This document shows positions 18,706 through 29,607 of a DNA stretch of 64,000 bases, piece after piece (the stretch's first letter is position 1; every line of letters begins with the position of its first letter). The DNA lies in NCBI GenBank assembly GCA_900541065.1, contig UQIE01000013.1, positions 1-64,000 on the forward strand, in the 5' to 3' direction. The notes below the pieces were generated by a model. It had not been told where the DNA came from and made no database searches. It was given only the letters and a program-made list of their open reading frames with translations. The position numbers were made by a program, and so were the translations under genes. Origin of the DNA: an uncultured Collinsella sp. (GTDB lineage: Bacteria; Actinomycetota; Coriobacteriia; Coriobacteriales; Coriobacteriaceae).

Positions 18706-20145
18706 ATGGCGAACAACCATACCGCGGGCGCTGCCGCCCGCACCTTCGCGCCCAGCGAGCTTTGCCAGCGTATGCTGGCCAAAACCAGCAAGGGCACCTG
18801 TGGTCCCTGCATCCTGTATCTTGAGGATGGGACCATTTTTTATGGACGTGCATGCGGCGCCGAGGGCACCGCGACCGGCGAAGTCTGCTTCAACACCTCG
18901 CTCGAGGGCTACTTTGAGGTCATGACCGACCCGAGTTATGCCGGCCAAATCGTAACCATGACCTATCCGCAGATCGGCAACTACGGTATCGACGAGACCG
19001 ACGTCCAGTCGGCCTTCCCCGGCGACGCCGTGCGCTCTGCGAGCGCTCCGGCCATGCGCGGCATGATCGTTCGCGACATGTGCGCCACGCCTTCTAACTG
19101 GCGCTCGGCCGTCAGCGTGCCGGAGTACCTGCGCGCACACGGCATCGTTGCTATCGAGGGTGTCGACACCCGCGCTCTGGTGCGCCATCTGCGCGACAAT
19201 GGTTCCAAGATGGGCATTATCTCGACCGAGATCTTCGACGTCGACGAGCTTGCCGAGCGTCTGGCCGCAGCGCCTACGCTGGTAGGCGAGAACCTGGTCA
19301 AGACCGTAAGTTGCCCCGCGCCTCATGAGTTTGTGGCCGCCGACCTGCCTGCCACGCATGGCTTTGCGCTTTCGGCTGCCGCTCCTGCCCGTCACAAAGT
19401 GGTCGCCTACGACTGCGGTGTGAAGCGCGGCATTCTGGAAGGGCTGGTCCGCGCCGGCTGCGACCTTACCGTCGTGCCGTGGAATACGCCCGCGAGCGAG
19501 GTGCTCGACATGAATCCCGACGGCGTCTTTTTGTCCAATGGCCCCGGCGACCCCGACGCCGTGGTGGAGACCTACGAGCAGGTGCAGCAGCTGATCGGCA
19601 AGGTGCCGGTCTTTGGTATTTGCCTTGGTCACCAGATGATCAGCCTGGCCTGCGGCGCCCAGATGGAAAAGCTTAAGTTCGGTCACCGCGGTGGCAACCA
19701 GCCGGTCATGAACCTGGTAAGCCGTCGCGTGGAGATCACCGCACAAAACCATGGCTTTGGCCTGCTGTTCCCCAGCTTGGGCAAGCTTGTCCCCGAGCTT
19801 TCCGGCGGCGAGACCGAGCATGCGGCCGATGGAGATCTGCGCGTCTGGGTGCGCCGCGGAATCGCGCCGGTCGTGATGAACGAGCGCTTTGGCCGCATTC
19901 GCCTGACGCATGTGAACCTCAACGACGGCACCGCCGAGGGCATCCAGCTACTCGACGCACCGTGCTTCTCGGTCCAGTACCACCCCGAGGCCTCGCCTGG
20001 CCCCACCGATGCCCACTATCTCTTTACCGCCTTTACGCGACTCATGGACGGCGAGGAGAACTACCTGGACATCGACACCGCGAAGGACCGCCTTGCCGGC
20101 TGGAACTTTGCTGAGCCCGAGACCGCTGAGACCGAGGAGAACTAA
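18706..20145 (+). CDS. carA: Carbamoyl-phosphate synthase, small (glutaminase) subunit
   Basis: 479 aa from ATG 18706 (GGAAGGAG upstream). The length is above the usual 360-380 aa because of an N-terminal segment of about 30 residues and internal insertions (for example about 215-235, and 365-395 near ELSGGETEHAADGD). The N-terminal CPSase small-subunit domain is followed by a class I glutamine amidotransferase domain with nucleophile Cys306 in GICLGHQM and the HPEASPGP motif. It releases ammonia from glutamine for CarB. carB follows after one base, so the two are translationally coupled. Likely regulated by pyrimidines through the leader stem-loop. Confidence 0.96.
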   Translation: MANNHTAGAAARTFAPSELCQRMLAKTSKGTCGPCILYLEDGTIFYGRACGAEGTATGEVCFNTSLEGYFEVMTDPSYAGQIVTMTYPQIGNYGIDETDVQSAFPGDAVRSASAPAMRGMIVRDMCATPSNWRSAVSVPEYLRAHGIVAIEGVDTRALVRHLRDNGSKMGIISTEIFDVDELAERLAAAPTLVGENLVKTVSCPAPHEFVAADLPATHGFALSAAAPARHKVVAYDCGVKRGILEGLVRAGCDLTVVPWNTPASEVLDMNPDGVFLSNGPGDPDAVVETYEQVQQLIGKVPVFGICLGHQMISLACGAQMEKLKFGHRGGNQPVMNLVSRRVEITAQNHGFGLLFPSLGKLVPELSGGETEHAADGDLRVWVRRGIAPVVMNERFGRIRLTHVNLNDGTAEGIQLLDAPCFSVQYHPEASPGPTDAHYLFTAFTRLMDGEENYLDIDTAKDRLAGWNFAEPETAETEEN

Positions 20146-20146
20146 T

Positions 20147-23461
<3,315 letters not shown>

Positions 23462-23476
23462 GTCGAGCTGCCCGGC

Positions 23477-23561
23477 CGGGGCGGGAGGGGCCGAGATTTC
23501 CCCCTTTCGCTCCGGCTGCAAGCAGAGTCGCTCAGGAGGAAACTCGGCCCCTCTCGCCCCG
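23477..23561. repeat. Large imperfect inverted repeat after carB
   Basis: The arm 23477-23501 (core GGAGGGGCCGAG) pairs with 23537-23561 (core CTCGGCCCCTC) with only small bulges, forming about 24 bp around a 35-nt loop. It lies 15 nt after the carB stop. It could terminate carAB transcription, although no T-run follows, or be a REP-like element. Confidence 0.7.
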
Positions 23562-23649
23562 ACGCACTGTGTCTAGACGGACTGCACCTCCTGTTTTTAG
23601 AGATAAATACCATTTAGCGGTGATATTCAACCGTTCAAGATATTGTGTA

Positions 23650-23683
23650 ATGGCATATTACGTCATATGACGTAATATGCCAT
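23650..23683. promoter_or_regulatory. Perfect 34-bp palindrome, probable operator of the mannose-family PTS
   Basis: ATGGCATATTACGTCAT (23650-23666) is followed immediately by its exact reverse complement (23667-23683). It ends 47 nt before the EIIB start codon. A TGTAAT box at 23645-23650 directly precedes it and may be a -10, in which case a bound repressor would block transcription. The convergent GntR protein is the obvious candidate. Confidence 0.75.
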
Positions 23684-23730
23684 AAGCAGTCAAGGATGAT
23701 TGTCTGCGTTCAAGTCGAGAAAGGGGCAAA

Positions 23731-24207
23731 ATGATTAAACTGTGCCGCGTCGATAGCCGGTTAGTGCATGGGCAGACCGTGTTCTCTTGGTATCCAGCGC
23801 TTAAAGCAAACGCTATTCTTGTGGTTTCAGATGAGTACGCCGCAAGCAAAGAGCGAATTCAAGCGCTGCGAATTGCAAAACCCGCTGATGCCAAATTGGT
23901 TGTCAAAAGTGTAGAAGATTCCATCGTGGCCCTTAACGGAAGCGCGGTGGATAAATACGAGCTAATTGTTGTTACGGGAAATGTACATGACGCCTGTGAA
24001 GTTGCGCGTGCGTGTCCAAAAATAACGTCTGTGAATTTAGGCGGCGCTCGACCGTTGGGGGATAGCGTAAAGGAGCTTGGCCCTGCTGTGCGCCTTTCCC
24101 AATCCGATATTAATGAAATTAAGAAAGCCATGGCTGATGGAATCGAGTTCGAGGTAAGGCAGGTTGCTAGTGAGAAAAAACGCATCGTAACAAGTTTTGA
24201 TTTGTAG
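23731..24207 (+). CDS. PTS mannose/fructose/sorbose-family EIIB component
   Basis: 158 aa, the normal size for a free EIIB of the mannose family. The phospho-accepting His13 lies in RVDSRLVHGQ, the family signature. EIIB receives phosphate from EIIA and passes it to the sugar crossing EIIC-EIID. AAAGGGG precedes the start. EIIC follows 14 nt downstream. No EIIA (ManX-type) gene is in the cluster, so the phosphate must come from an EIIA encoded elsewhere. The substrate is unknown. Confidence 0.92.
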   Translation: MIKLCRVDSRLVHGQTVFSWYPALKANAILVVSDEYAASKERIQALRIAKPADAKLVVKSVEDSIVALNGSAVDKYELIVVTGNVHDACEVARACPKITSVNLGGARPLGDSVKELGPAVRLSQSDINEIKKAMADGIEFEVRQVASEKKRIVTSFDL

Positions 24208-24221
24208 GAAGAGAGAGAAAT

Positions 24222-24998
24222 ATGCTGCTTCAGGCTTTTCTGGTTGGTCTTGCTGCTGCTATAGGTCAATCGGATTATTTGCTCGGTACCGCGATGGTCG
24301 AGCGTCCGATTGTCCTCGGAGCGATTGTCGGTATTTTTTTGGGTGATATTCCGACTGGCGTTATTGTTGGTTTCCAGCTCGAACTCGCGTTTATGGGGGT
24401 CTGGCAGGTTGGTGCTGCCGTGCCGCCCAACGTAATTGTTGGTTCAGTTTTGGGAACAGCCTTTGCGATTACTATGGGTGCGGGTCCCGAGACCGCTCTG
24501 ACTATTGCTATGCCCACTGCGGTGCTTGCCGGCATGTTTGACAGCCTTATGTATAGCGTTGTTACGCCTCCTATGGCTGTCTGGGCTGATCGTGGTGCCG
24601 AAAAGGACGACCCCAAAACGATTGCAGCCGCTATGTGGACCAATGGAATTCTCTACATCATTGCGCTTGGCTTGATTTGCGGCGTGGCTTTTTACGTTGG
24701 AAATGATGCTGTTCAGGCGCTGATTGACGCCATCCCTGATTGGCTTACGAATGGGCTTACGATCGCAACGGGTATTCTGCCCGCGCTTGGATTTGCGCAG
24801 CTTATGTCAATCCTGTCCACCAAGGAGCTGAGCTTCCTATTCTTTGGAGGCTTCTTGCTGAGTGCCTATCTAAATATTCCGACGATCGGTATCGTGGCGT
24901 TTTCGCTGATCCTGATTGGGATCCTCAATATGGCTCACATTTTTATGCCTGCCAGTGCGGCGGTCGCTAAGGAGGTTGACGATGACAACGAATTCTAA
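24222..24998 (+). CDS. PTS mannose-family EIIC component
   Basis: 258 aa, strongly hydrophobic with about seven or eight membrane segments. It has the family features near the N-terminus (LIGSAMVERPIV-like segment, here LGTAMVERPIVLG) and in the middle (PPNVIVGSVLGTAFAI). EIIC and EIID together form the transmembrane channel. EIID starts 17 bp before its stop. Confidence 0.92.
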   Translation: MLLQAFLVGLAAAIGQSDYLLGTAMVERPIVLGAIVGIFLGDIPTGVIVGFQLELAFMGVWQVGAAVPPNVIVGSVLGTAFAITMGAGPETALTIAMPTAVLAGMFDSLMYSVVTPPMAVWADRGAEKDDPKTIAAAMWTNGILYIIALGLICGVAFYVGNDAVQALIDAIPDWLTNGLTIATGILPALGFAQLMSILSTKELSFLFFGGFLLSAYLNIPTIGIVAFSLILIGILNMAHIFMPASAAVAKEVDDDNEF

Positions 24999-25842
24999 TG
25001 ATGTTCTTGAGCTCTCGCCGGAGTCAAATAAATCGACCGATAAGAGAATAACCAAGAAAGACTTAAAGGCGTTATTTTGGCGTAGCTTTCCACTCAACAT
25101 CATGTGGAGCTTTGACCGACAAATGAACGTTGGTTTCTGCTACGACATGATTCCGGTAATCAAGCGGTTATACGATAAGCCCGAAGATCGGATCGAGGCA
25201 TATAAGCGTCATCTTGAGTTCTACAATATTCAAGTTACGTTTAATCCTCTGGTCGCCGGCATTGTGGCCTCCATGGAGGAGGAGAACGCCAACAATCAGG
25301 ACTTTGACGCCGCCTCAATTAACGCCATGAAAGCATCGCTTATGGCTCCGCTTTCCGGTATTGGAGATTCGCTGATCGCCAGTACGCTTCGCATGATTGC
25401 GACGGGCGTTGTGACGGGACTTTGCCTTTCGGGCAGTCTGCTCGGCCCAATCCTGTTCCTGCTTCTTTATAATGTCCCAACGATCCTGATCCGCTGGTTT
25501 GGGCTTCAGTATGGTTATTCGCTTGGCAGTGGCATGATTTCAAAGCTGAACGATTCTGATGCAATGCGCAAAGTTACGTCCGGCCTGGCGATTGTGGGAC
25601 TAATGGTAGTTGGTGGAATGGTAGCGACCACCGTTGCAGTTACCACTCCGCTCGCTCTTAACTTCGGCGACACCGCGTTTAAGTTGCAGGAAACGCTCGA
25701 CGGGATATTCCCGGCTCTTTCGCCGCTCTGCGCGTTCGGAATCATGTGTCTTTGCAATAAGAAACAGGTCAAAATAATTTGGCAGATTGTGGGCATTCTC
25801 GCTGCTGGTATTGTGCTCGGCGTCCTGGGGATTTTGGGCTAG
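24982..25842 (+). CDS. PTS mannose-family EIID component
   Basis: 286 aa from ATG 24982, preceded by AAGGAGG (24969-24975) inside the end of EIIC. A charged N-terminus of about 25 residues is followed by RSFPLNIMWSFDRQMNVGFCY, typical of EIID, and by the motif FNPLVAGIVASMEEE and PLSGIGDSL (residues about 90-130). Four or so C-terminal membrane segments follow. The 3' end overlaps the convergent gntR gene by 4 bp. Confidence 0.92.
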   Translation: MTTNSNDVLELSPESNKSTDKRITKKDLKALFWRSFPLNIMWSFDRQMNVGFCYDMIPVIKRLYDKPEDRIEAYKRHLEFYNIQVTFNPLVAGIVASMEEENANNQDFDAASINAMKASLMAPLSGIGDSLIASTLRMIATGVVTGLCLSGSLLGPILFLLLYNVPTILIRWFGLQYGYSLGSGMISKLNDSDAMRKVTSGLAIVGLMVVGGMVATTVAVTTPLALNFGDTAFKLQETLDGIFPALSPLCAFGIMCLCNKKQVKIIWQIVGILAAGIVLGVLGILG

Positions 25843-26594
25843 AGAAGGCGTCCATCTTTTGAGATGCTGAACTCGAAGGACGATGCGTCTGCTCGCCAAA
25901 CGGTTTTTGAATAGTGGAGCGGCATCTCATCGCAGGCATATGTGACGTGCTCGACAACGCTCACGGGGGCTCCAACGATATAACCGAGAAGGCTTGCTTC
26001 TTGGAGCCCCGCTATTCCTGCGGTGATTTTGAGCTTCTCAATACCGGTTGCGATGCTGTAATGGTTGGCGATCAGGTCGAAAAGACTGGCATTGTCTGTG
26101 AGAAGCTCCAGCAGTCCGGGTAGAGTGCTCTGCGTTGCATAAACGGTGTCGATGGCGCAGGGGGCATTTTCGATATAAACCAAGCGCGCAACTCGTTGCA
26201 CTACGGTTCCGTTGTCAATTTTGAGCTCCCGTGCAATGTGGGCATCAGCCTTGATTAAGCCTGTTTCCAAGATGGACTTGGTTGTTTTATCGCCGTATTG
26301 GGGGTCGGCGCTCAAATTGAAAATGGTGCTTGTTCCTCGTTTCAGGGTGAGCTTCGATGGGTTTACGAATGTTCCCTTGCCTCGCAGGCGGTAGAGCAAG
26401 CTTTGGTCAATGAGATTCTGTACGGCGCGTCTTACGGTGATCCTGCTTACTTTGTATTGCTTGCAAAGCTCGGTTTCGGTGGGAATCTGACTGCCGCCGG
26501 GGAGTTCGCCAGAAACTATTTTCTTGAGGATGTCGTTTTCAACGGTCTGATAGAGAAGTTCTGGCTGAGTGAACTCGTCTTTTGCTGCAGGCAT
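25839..26594 (-). CDS. GntR-family (HutC/UTRA) transcriptional regulator
   Basis: 251 aa from ATG 26594, with AAGGGG upstream; the longer frame to 26642 runs through the presumed operator and is not used. A winged HTH (about 15-85: PTETELCKQYKVSRITVRRA) is followed by a UTRA ligand-binding domain (about 95-245). Such regulators usually respond to a phosphorylated sugar or a similar metabolite. It is convergent with the PTS genes and divergent from the esterase gene, so it probably controls both sides and itself. Confidence 0.92.
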   Translation of the reverse strand: MPAAKDEFTQPELLYQTVENDILKKIVSGELPGGSQIPTETELCKQYKVSRITVRRAVQNLIDQSLLYRLRGKGTFVNPSKLTLKRGTSTIFNLSADPQYGDKTTKSILETGLIKADAHIARELKIDNGTVVQRVARLVYIENAPCAIDTVYATQSTLPGLLELLTDNASLFDLIANHYSIATGIEKLKITAGIAGLQEASLLGYIVGAPVSVVEHVTYACDEMPLHYSKTVWRADASSFEFSISKDGRLL

Positions 26595-26623
26595 GGTGGA
26601 CCCCTTGGTTTTCAGTTTCTTTA

Positions 26624-26637
26624 GTACATAGATATAC
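26624..26637. promoter_or_regulatory. Possible GntR (HutC-type) autoregulatory site
   Basis: The imperfect palindrome GTACATAGATATAC (10 of 14 positions symmetric) lies 30-43 bp upstream of the gntR start codon in the divergent gap. HutC-type regulators often bind GTNTA-TANAC-like sites. It is not similar over its length to the 34-bp palindrome before the PTS genes. Confidence 0.4.
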
Positions 26638-26718
26638 GACAACTGAGGACATCATAAGCCGTTATCTCAAAAGTTATGGAAATATCGATTTGGCGTTATT
26701 GCCGAGAGGGGATTTAAG

Positions 26719-27786
26719 ATGGGTAGACAATACGACGAGGCGTTGATTGGTGCCATTTCCAGTCGCTCGTTTATAACCGAGAAGAGAGGGCTCGAGGTTC
26801 AAATTCGTCCGGTTCCTGATGATGAAAGAGAGCATGTGCTTGACCCACGAATTCTCGAGGTATCCCGCAAGAAGATGCGGAATGTTAGCATGTCTCCGAG
26901 CTGGACGAGCCTTATTGGAATGCGTCATCGCCCGGATAAGCCGACATACCGCCTACTCGATGGTGAGGTTCAGCGCGATGAGATCCTTATGGAGGCGGCC
27001 GATCGCTATATAGATTTATTCGTCTGGACGCCACCAAATCATAAGGAGGCAAGTCCGGCGCTTGTTTACCTGCACGGCGGCGCGTTTATGGCGGGGAATG
27101 TTCTGCAATTTGAACATCAGCTCGAGTTCATCGCCGAAAAGTCTGGTGCAGTGGTGGTTTATCCGGAATACCGCTTGGCGCCGGAGACGGCATTTCCGGG
27201 GCAGATCGAGGATTGCGTTCTTGCTCTTGATTATGTGCGCGAGCATGCCGCGGATCTCGGAATCGATCCTCATAAAATAATGGTCGCCGGCGACTCCGCG
27301 GGAGGAAGCCTTACTAATGCGTGTGTTCAGCTCAGGGGTGCTGGAGCTGTAGCCCATGCCTTCGAAATCTATCCTGAAGTCGACCTTGCGGGCGAACAGG
27401 GCGAGGGATATGAGGATTTCCCTGCGATAGCCGATCAGGAGGACGTTGCGCGTTTTCGCATCGACCATCTTCGCGATTCGGACGGTCCGATGGTCGAACT
27501 TTGCGCACACGGAAAAATGTCTCCTCATGACCCGTTGATTTCTGCGCTAATGCTTGAGGACTGCACTGATTTCTCCCCGGTGACTATCGTGACATCCGAA
27601 TACGATCCGCTTCGTATCCCCGATGAAAAATGGGCTACAAAATTACGGTCTTCAGGAATCGATGTTGAGGTCATCGAATATGCCGGGTGTGACCATGGTT
27701 TTTTCGATCATTTTGGCGTGTACCCGCAATCGGAAGACGTGTGTTTGTTGATGGCCGAGAAGCTTAAAGAAATGGCTGCACAATAA
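26719..27786 (+). CDS. Alpha/beta hydrolase, hormone-sensitive-lipase family esterase
   Basis: 355 aa. The oxyanion motif HGGAF (about 120), the nucleophile Ser193 in GDSAGGS, an Asp in SEYDPLR (about 293) and the His of CDHGF (about 320) make up the HSL-family catalytic set. There is no signal peptide, so it acts in the cytoplasm. Family members cleave short acyl or acetyl esters. Its place opposite the GntR regulator of a sugar PTS suggests removal of acetyl groups from an imported sugar, which is inference only. A terminator follows at 27865. Confidence 0.88.
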   Translation: MGRQYDEALIGAISSRSFITEKRGLEVQIRPVPDDEREHVLDPRILEVSRKKMRNVSMSPSWTSLIGMRHRPDKPTYRLLDGEVQRDEILMEAADRYIDLFVWTPPNHKEASPALVYLHGGAFMAGNVLQFEHQLEFIAEKSGAVVVYPEYRLAPETAFPGQIEDCVLALDYVREHAADLGIDPHKIMVAGDSAGGSLTNACVQLRGAGAVAHAFEIYPEVDLAGEQGEGYEDFPAIADQEDVARFRIDHLRDSDGPMVELCAHGKMSPHDPLISALMLEDCTDFSPVTIVTSEYDPLRIPDEKWATKLRSSGIDVEVIEYAGCDHGFFDHFGVYPQSEDVCLLMAEKLKEMAAQ

Positions 27787-27864
27787 CGTCTCTCGGCGAT
27801 AAGGGACTGAAGTTGCCTGTGTTTCTGCGTTTGTGGTTCTCGGTCTGATTATAAAAATGAGGCT

Positions 27865-27903
27865 TGCTCCTTGCCCGAGTGGGTGGGGAGCAGTTTGTTT
27901 TTT
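27865..27903 (+). terminator. Terminator after the esterase gene
   Basis: TGCTCCTTGCCC (27865-27876) pairs with GGGTGGGGAGCA (27881-27892), using three G-T wobbles, with a GAGT loop. It is followed by GTTTGTTTTTTG. Confidence 0.75.
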
Positions 27904-28079
27904 GTAGCGATGCGAGGCGAATGCCGCGTGCTTTAGATTGCCATTTTGCTTCGCTGTATACCACTTGACGTAATAAAAGAGGCAAGGGCGGTGCGAGGGC
28001 CAACAGTCATTCTAAGCTCGGATTCGTATCCTAAAAGGTTGTTTCTGTTGCGCGGCACAATATAGCAAAAAAGAATGAT

Positions 28080-28107
28080 AAAATGAATTCGAAAAAGAAT
28101 TCATTTT
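28080..28107. promoter_or_regulatory. Operator palindrome of the toxin-antitoxin operon
   Basis: AAAATGAATTC (28080-28090) and GAATTCATTTT (28097-28107) form a perfect 11-bp inverted repeat around GAAAAA, 12 nt upstream of the antitoxin start. Antitoxins of this type bind such sites to repress their own operon. Confidence 0.7.
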
Positions 28108-28119
28108 TAGGAGGTATGT

Positions 28120-28440
28120 ATGCCTGCCTTGCAGATGCTCGACAACCTTGTTCCAATTAGCGATTTCAGCCACGGTAAGGGCTCGGCTGCCTTTTCGAAG
28201 GTTGGGGACGACAATCCTGTTGTGGTCCTCAAACACAACAAGCCAGCATTTGTGATTGTGACACCCGATGAATACAGGGAAGCGAAGCAAGCGGAGGAGG
28301 ACCTCGCCTTGTTAACGTTGGCGCTTAAGAGAGTGGCTGCGACAGGTGACGATGCGCTTGTTTCCCTGTCTGATGTTATGGAAGAGCTGGGTGTGAGCCA
28401 GGACGAACTCGATCAGATGGATGAGGTCGAGTTTGAATGA
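28120..28440 (+). CDS. Phd/YefM- or RelB-like antitoxin
   Basis: 106 aa. The N-terminal part (about 10-55: VPISDFSHGKGSAAFSKV, then PVVVLKHNKPAFVIVTPDEY) is the Phd/YefM-type DNA-binding fold. The C-terminal third is acidic and helical, as expected for the toxin-binding segment. AGGAGG precedes the ATG at 28120. The toxin gene starts inside its last codon (ATGA overlap). It should neutralise the toxin and repress the operon through the palindrome upstream. Confidence 0.85.
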   Translation: MPALQMLDNLVPISDFSHGKGSAAFSKVGDDNPVVVLKHNKPAFVIVTPDEYREAKQAEEDLALLTLALKRVAATGDDALVSLSDVMEELGVSQDELDQMDEVEFE

Positions 28441-28787
28441 GTGGGTACGAAGTCGCTTTCTACCCAGATGCTCTCAAGGATATTAAGCGTCTGGACGGCT
28501 CCCAACGAAAGATTGTCCTTAAGGCTATAGAAAAAATCAGAACGAACCCATTGCCGCAGAACGAGGGTGGATTTGGCAAGCCTCTTGGAAACAAGGCGGG
28601 TACGGATTTGACTGGCTTTATGAAAATCAAGCTCAGGGGAAGTGGCATTCGAATCGTGTACCGTCTCATCAGAATTAAAGAAAAAATGGCCATCGTAGTG
28701 GTAGGCGCTCGCGAAGACATGGAAGTCTACCGAACTGCTCAGAGACGAACACTCGATTTCGAGAAATGGGCGGAAGAGAATATCTAG
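28437..28787 (+). CDS. RelE/ParE-family toxin
   Basis: 116 aa. It begins YEVAFYPDALKDIKRL, followed by a helical pair, a beta segment with MKIKLRGSGIRIVYRL and VVVGARED, and a basic tail. RelE members cut mRNA in the ribosomal A site, ParE members act on gyrase; the Arg/Lys-rich strands (FMKIKLRGSGIRIVYR) fit RelE better. A strong terminator follows at 28823. Confidence 0.88.
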   Translation: MSGYEVAFYPDALKDIKRLDGSQRKIVLKAIEKIRTNPLPQNEGGFGKPLGNKAGTDLTGFMKIKLRGSGIRIVYRLIRIKEKMAIVVVGAREDMEVYRTAQRRTLDFEKWAEENI

Positions 28788-28822
28788 CTTTAACGATGAA
28801 CGACGAGTGAGCGTTGGTAGGG

Positions 28823-28853
28823 CCCTGACGAATTAGATTCGTCAGGGTTTTTT
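28823..28853 (+). terminator. Terminator of the toxin-antitoxin operon
   Basis: CCCTGACGAAT (28823-28833) pairs perfectly with ATTCGTCAGGG (28837-28847), TAG loop, then TTTTTT. Confidence 0.95.
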
Positions 28854-28940
28854 CTGGACCAATTGCCTTTCAGCCTCCGTTAACCTTTCTTTCCAATTCA
28901 TCAGCCAACGTACGTCATGGCAATCCCCGGTAGGTCGCAG

Positions 28941-29012
28941 GGTGGCGGCTGAGCCTTTCCCTCGGGAAACTTCGCGAAGCCCAGTTCCCGAGGGAAAGGC
29001 TCAGCCGCCACC
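28941..29012. repeat. Near-perfect 30-bp inverted repeat before purE
   Basis: The arm 28941-28971 (starting GGTGGCGGCTGAGCC) pairs with 28983-29012 with one bulged A; the loop is 11 nt. No T-run follows, so this is not a classical terminator. It lies about 95 bp upstream of the purE start codon. A TATACT box at 29039-29044, after the repeat, may be the purE -10. Confidence 0.85.
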
Positions 29013-29107
29013 ACAAAGACCGCAGGGACGGGAGCGGCTATACTACTCTCAGTAGTTAAGGGTCGCGGATCCGCCGCGTCACCGCTCTCAACAGGAGGTC
29101 TTTGTTT

Positions 29108-29572
29108 ATGGCAGATCAAAAGCCGGTTGTCGGGATCATCATGGGTTCCAAGTCCGATCTGGGCGTTATGGAAGGCTGCACCGCCGAGCTCGAGGCGCTG
29201 GGCGTGCCCTATGAGCTCGTCATTGCGAGCGCACACCGCACGCCGGCGAAGGTCCACGAGTGGGCTTCGACTGCTGCCGATCGCGGTATCAAAGTGATTA
29301 TCGCCGCCGCCGGCAAGGCCGCTCACCTGGGTGGTGTCGTGGCTGCCTTTACGCCGCTGCCGGTCATCGGCGTGCCTATGAAGACGAGTGACCTGGGCGG
29401 TATGGATTCGCTGCTGTCGATGGTGCAGATGCCTTCGGGCGTGCCCGTGGCCTGCGTTGCCATCAACGGCGCCAAGAACGCCGCCATCTACGCCACGCAG
29501 ATTCTAGGCGCTTGCGACCCCGAGTACCGCAAGGTTATCGAGAAGATGAAGCAGGAGATGGCCGACGCCTAG
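29108..29572 (+). CDS. purE: N5-carboxyaminoimidazole ribonucleotide mutase
   Basis: 154 aa. The motif GSKSDLGVMEG near the N-terminus, SAHRTP (about 43-48) and GAAHL-like AAGKAAHLGG identify class I PurE, which moves the carboxyl group of N5-CAIR to give CAIR. ATG 29108 is chosen over the TTG at 29102, since AGGAGG (29093-29098) gives a 9-nt spacer for it. A partner purK is not in the window. Confidence 0.95.
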   Translation: MADQKPVVGIIMGSKSDLGVMEGCTAELEALGVPYELVIASAHRTPAKVHEWASTAADRGIKVIIAAAGKAAHLGGVVAAFTPLPVIGVPMKTSDLGGMDSLLSMVQMPSGVPVACVAINGAKNAAIYATQILGACDPEYRKVIEKMKQEMADA

Positions 29573-29607
29573 GCGTTCTGCCGTTTCACCGCAGTATAAG
29601 GAGAGCC

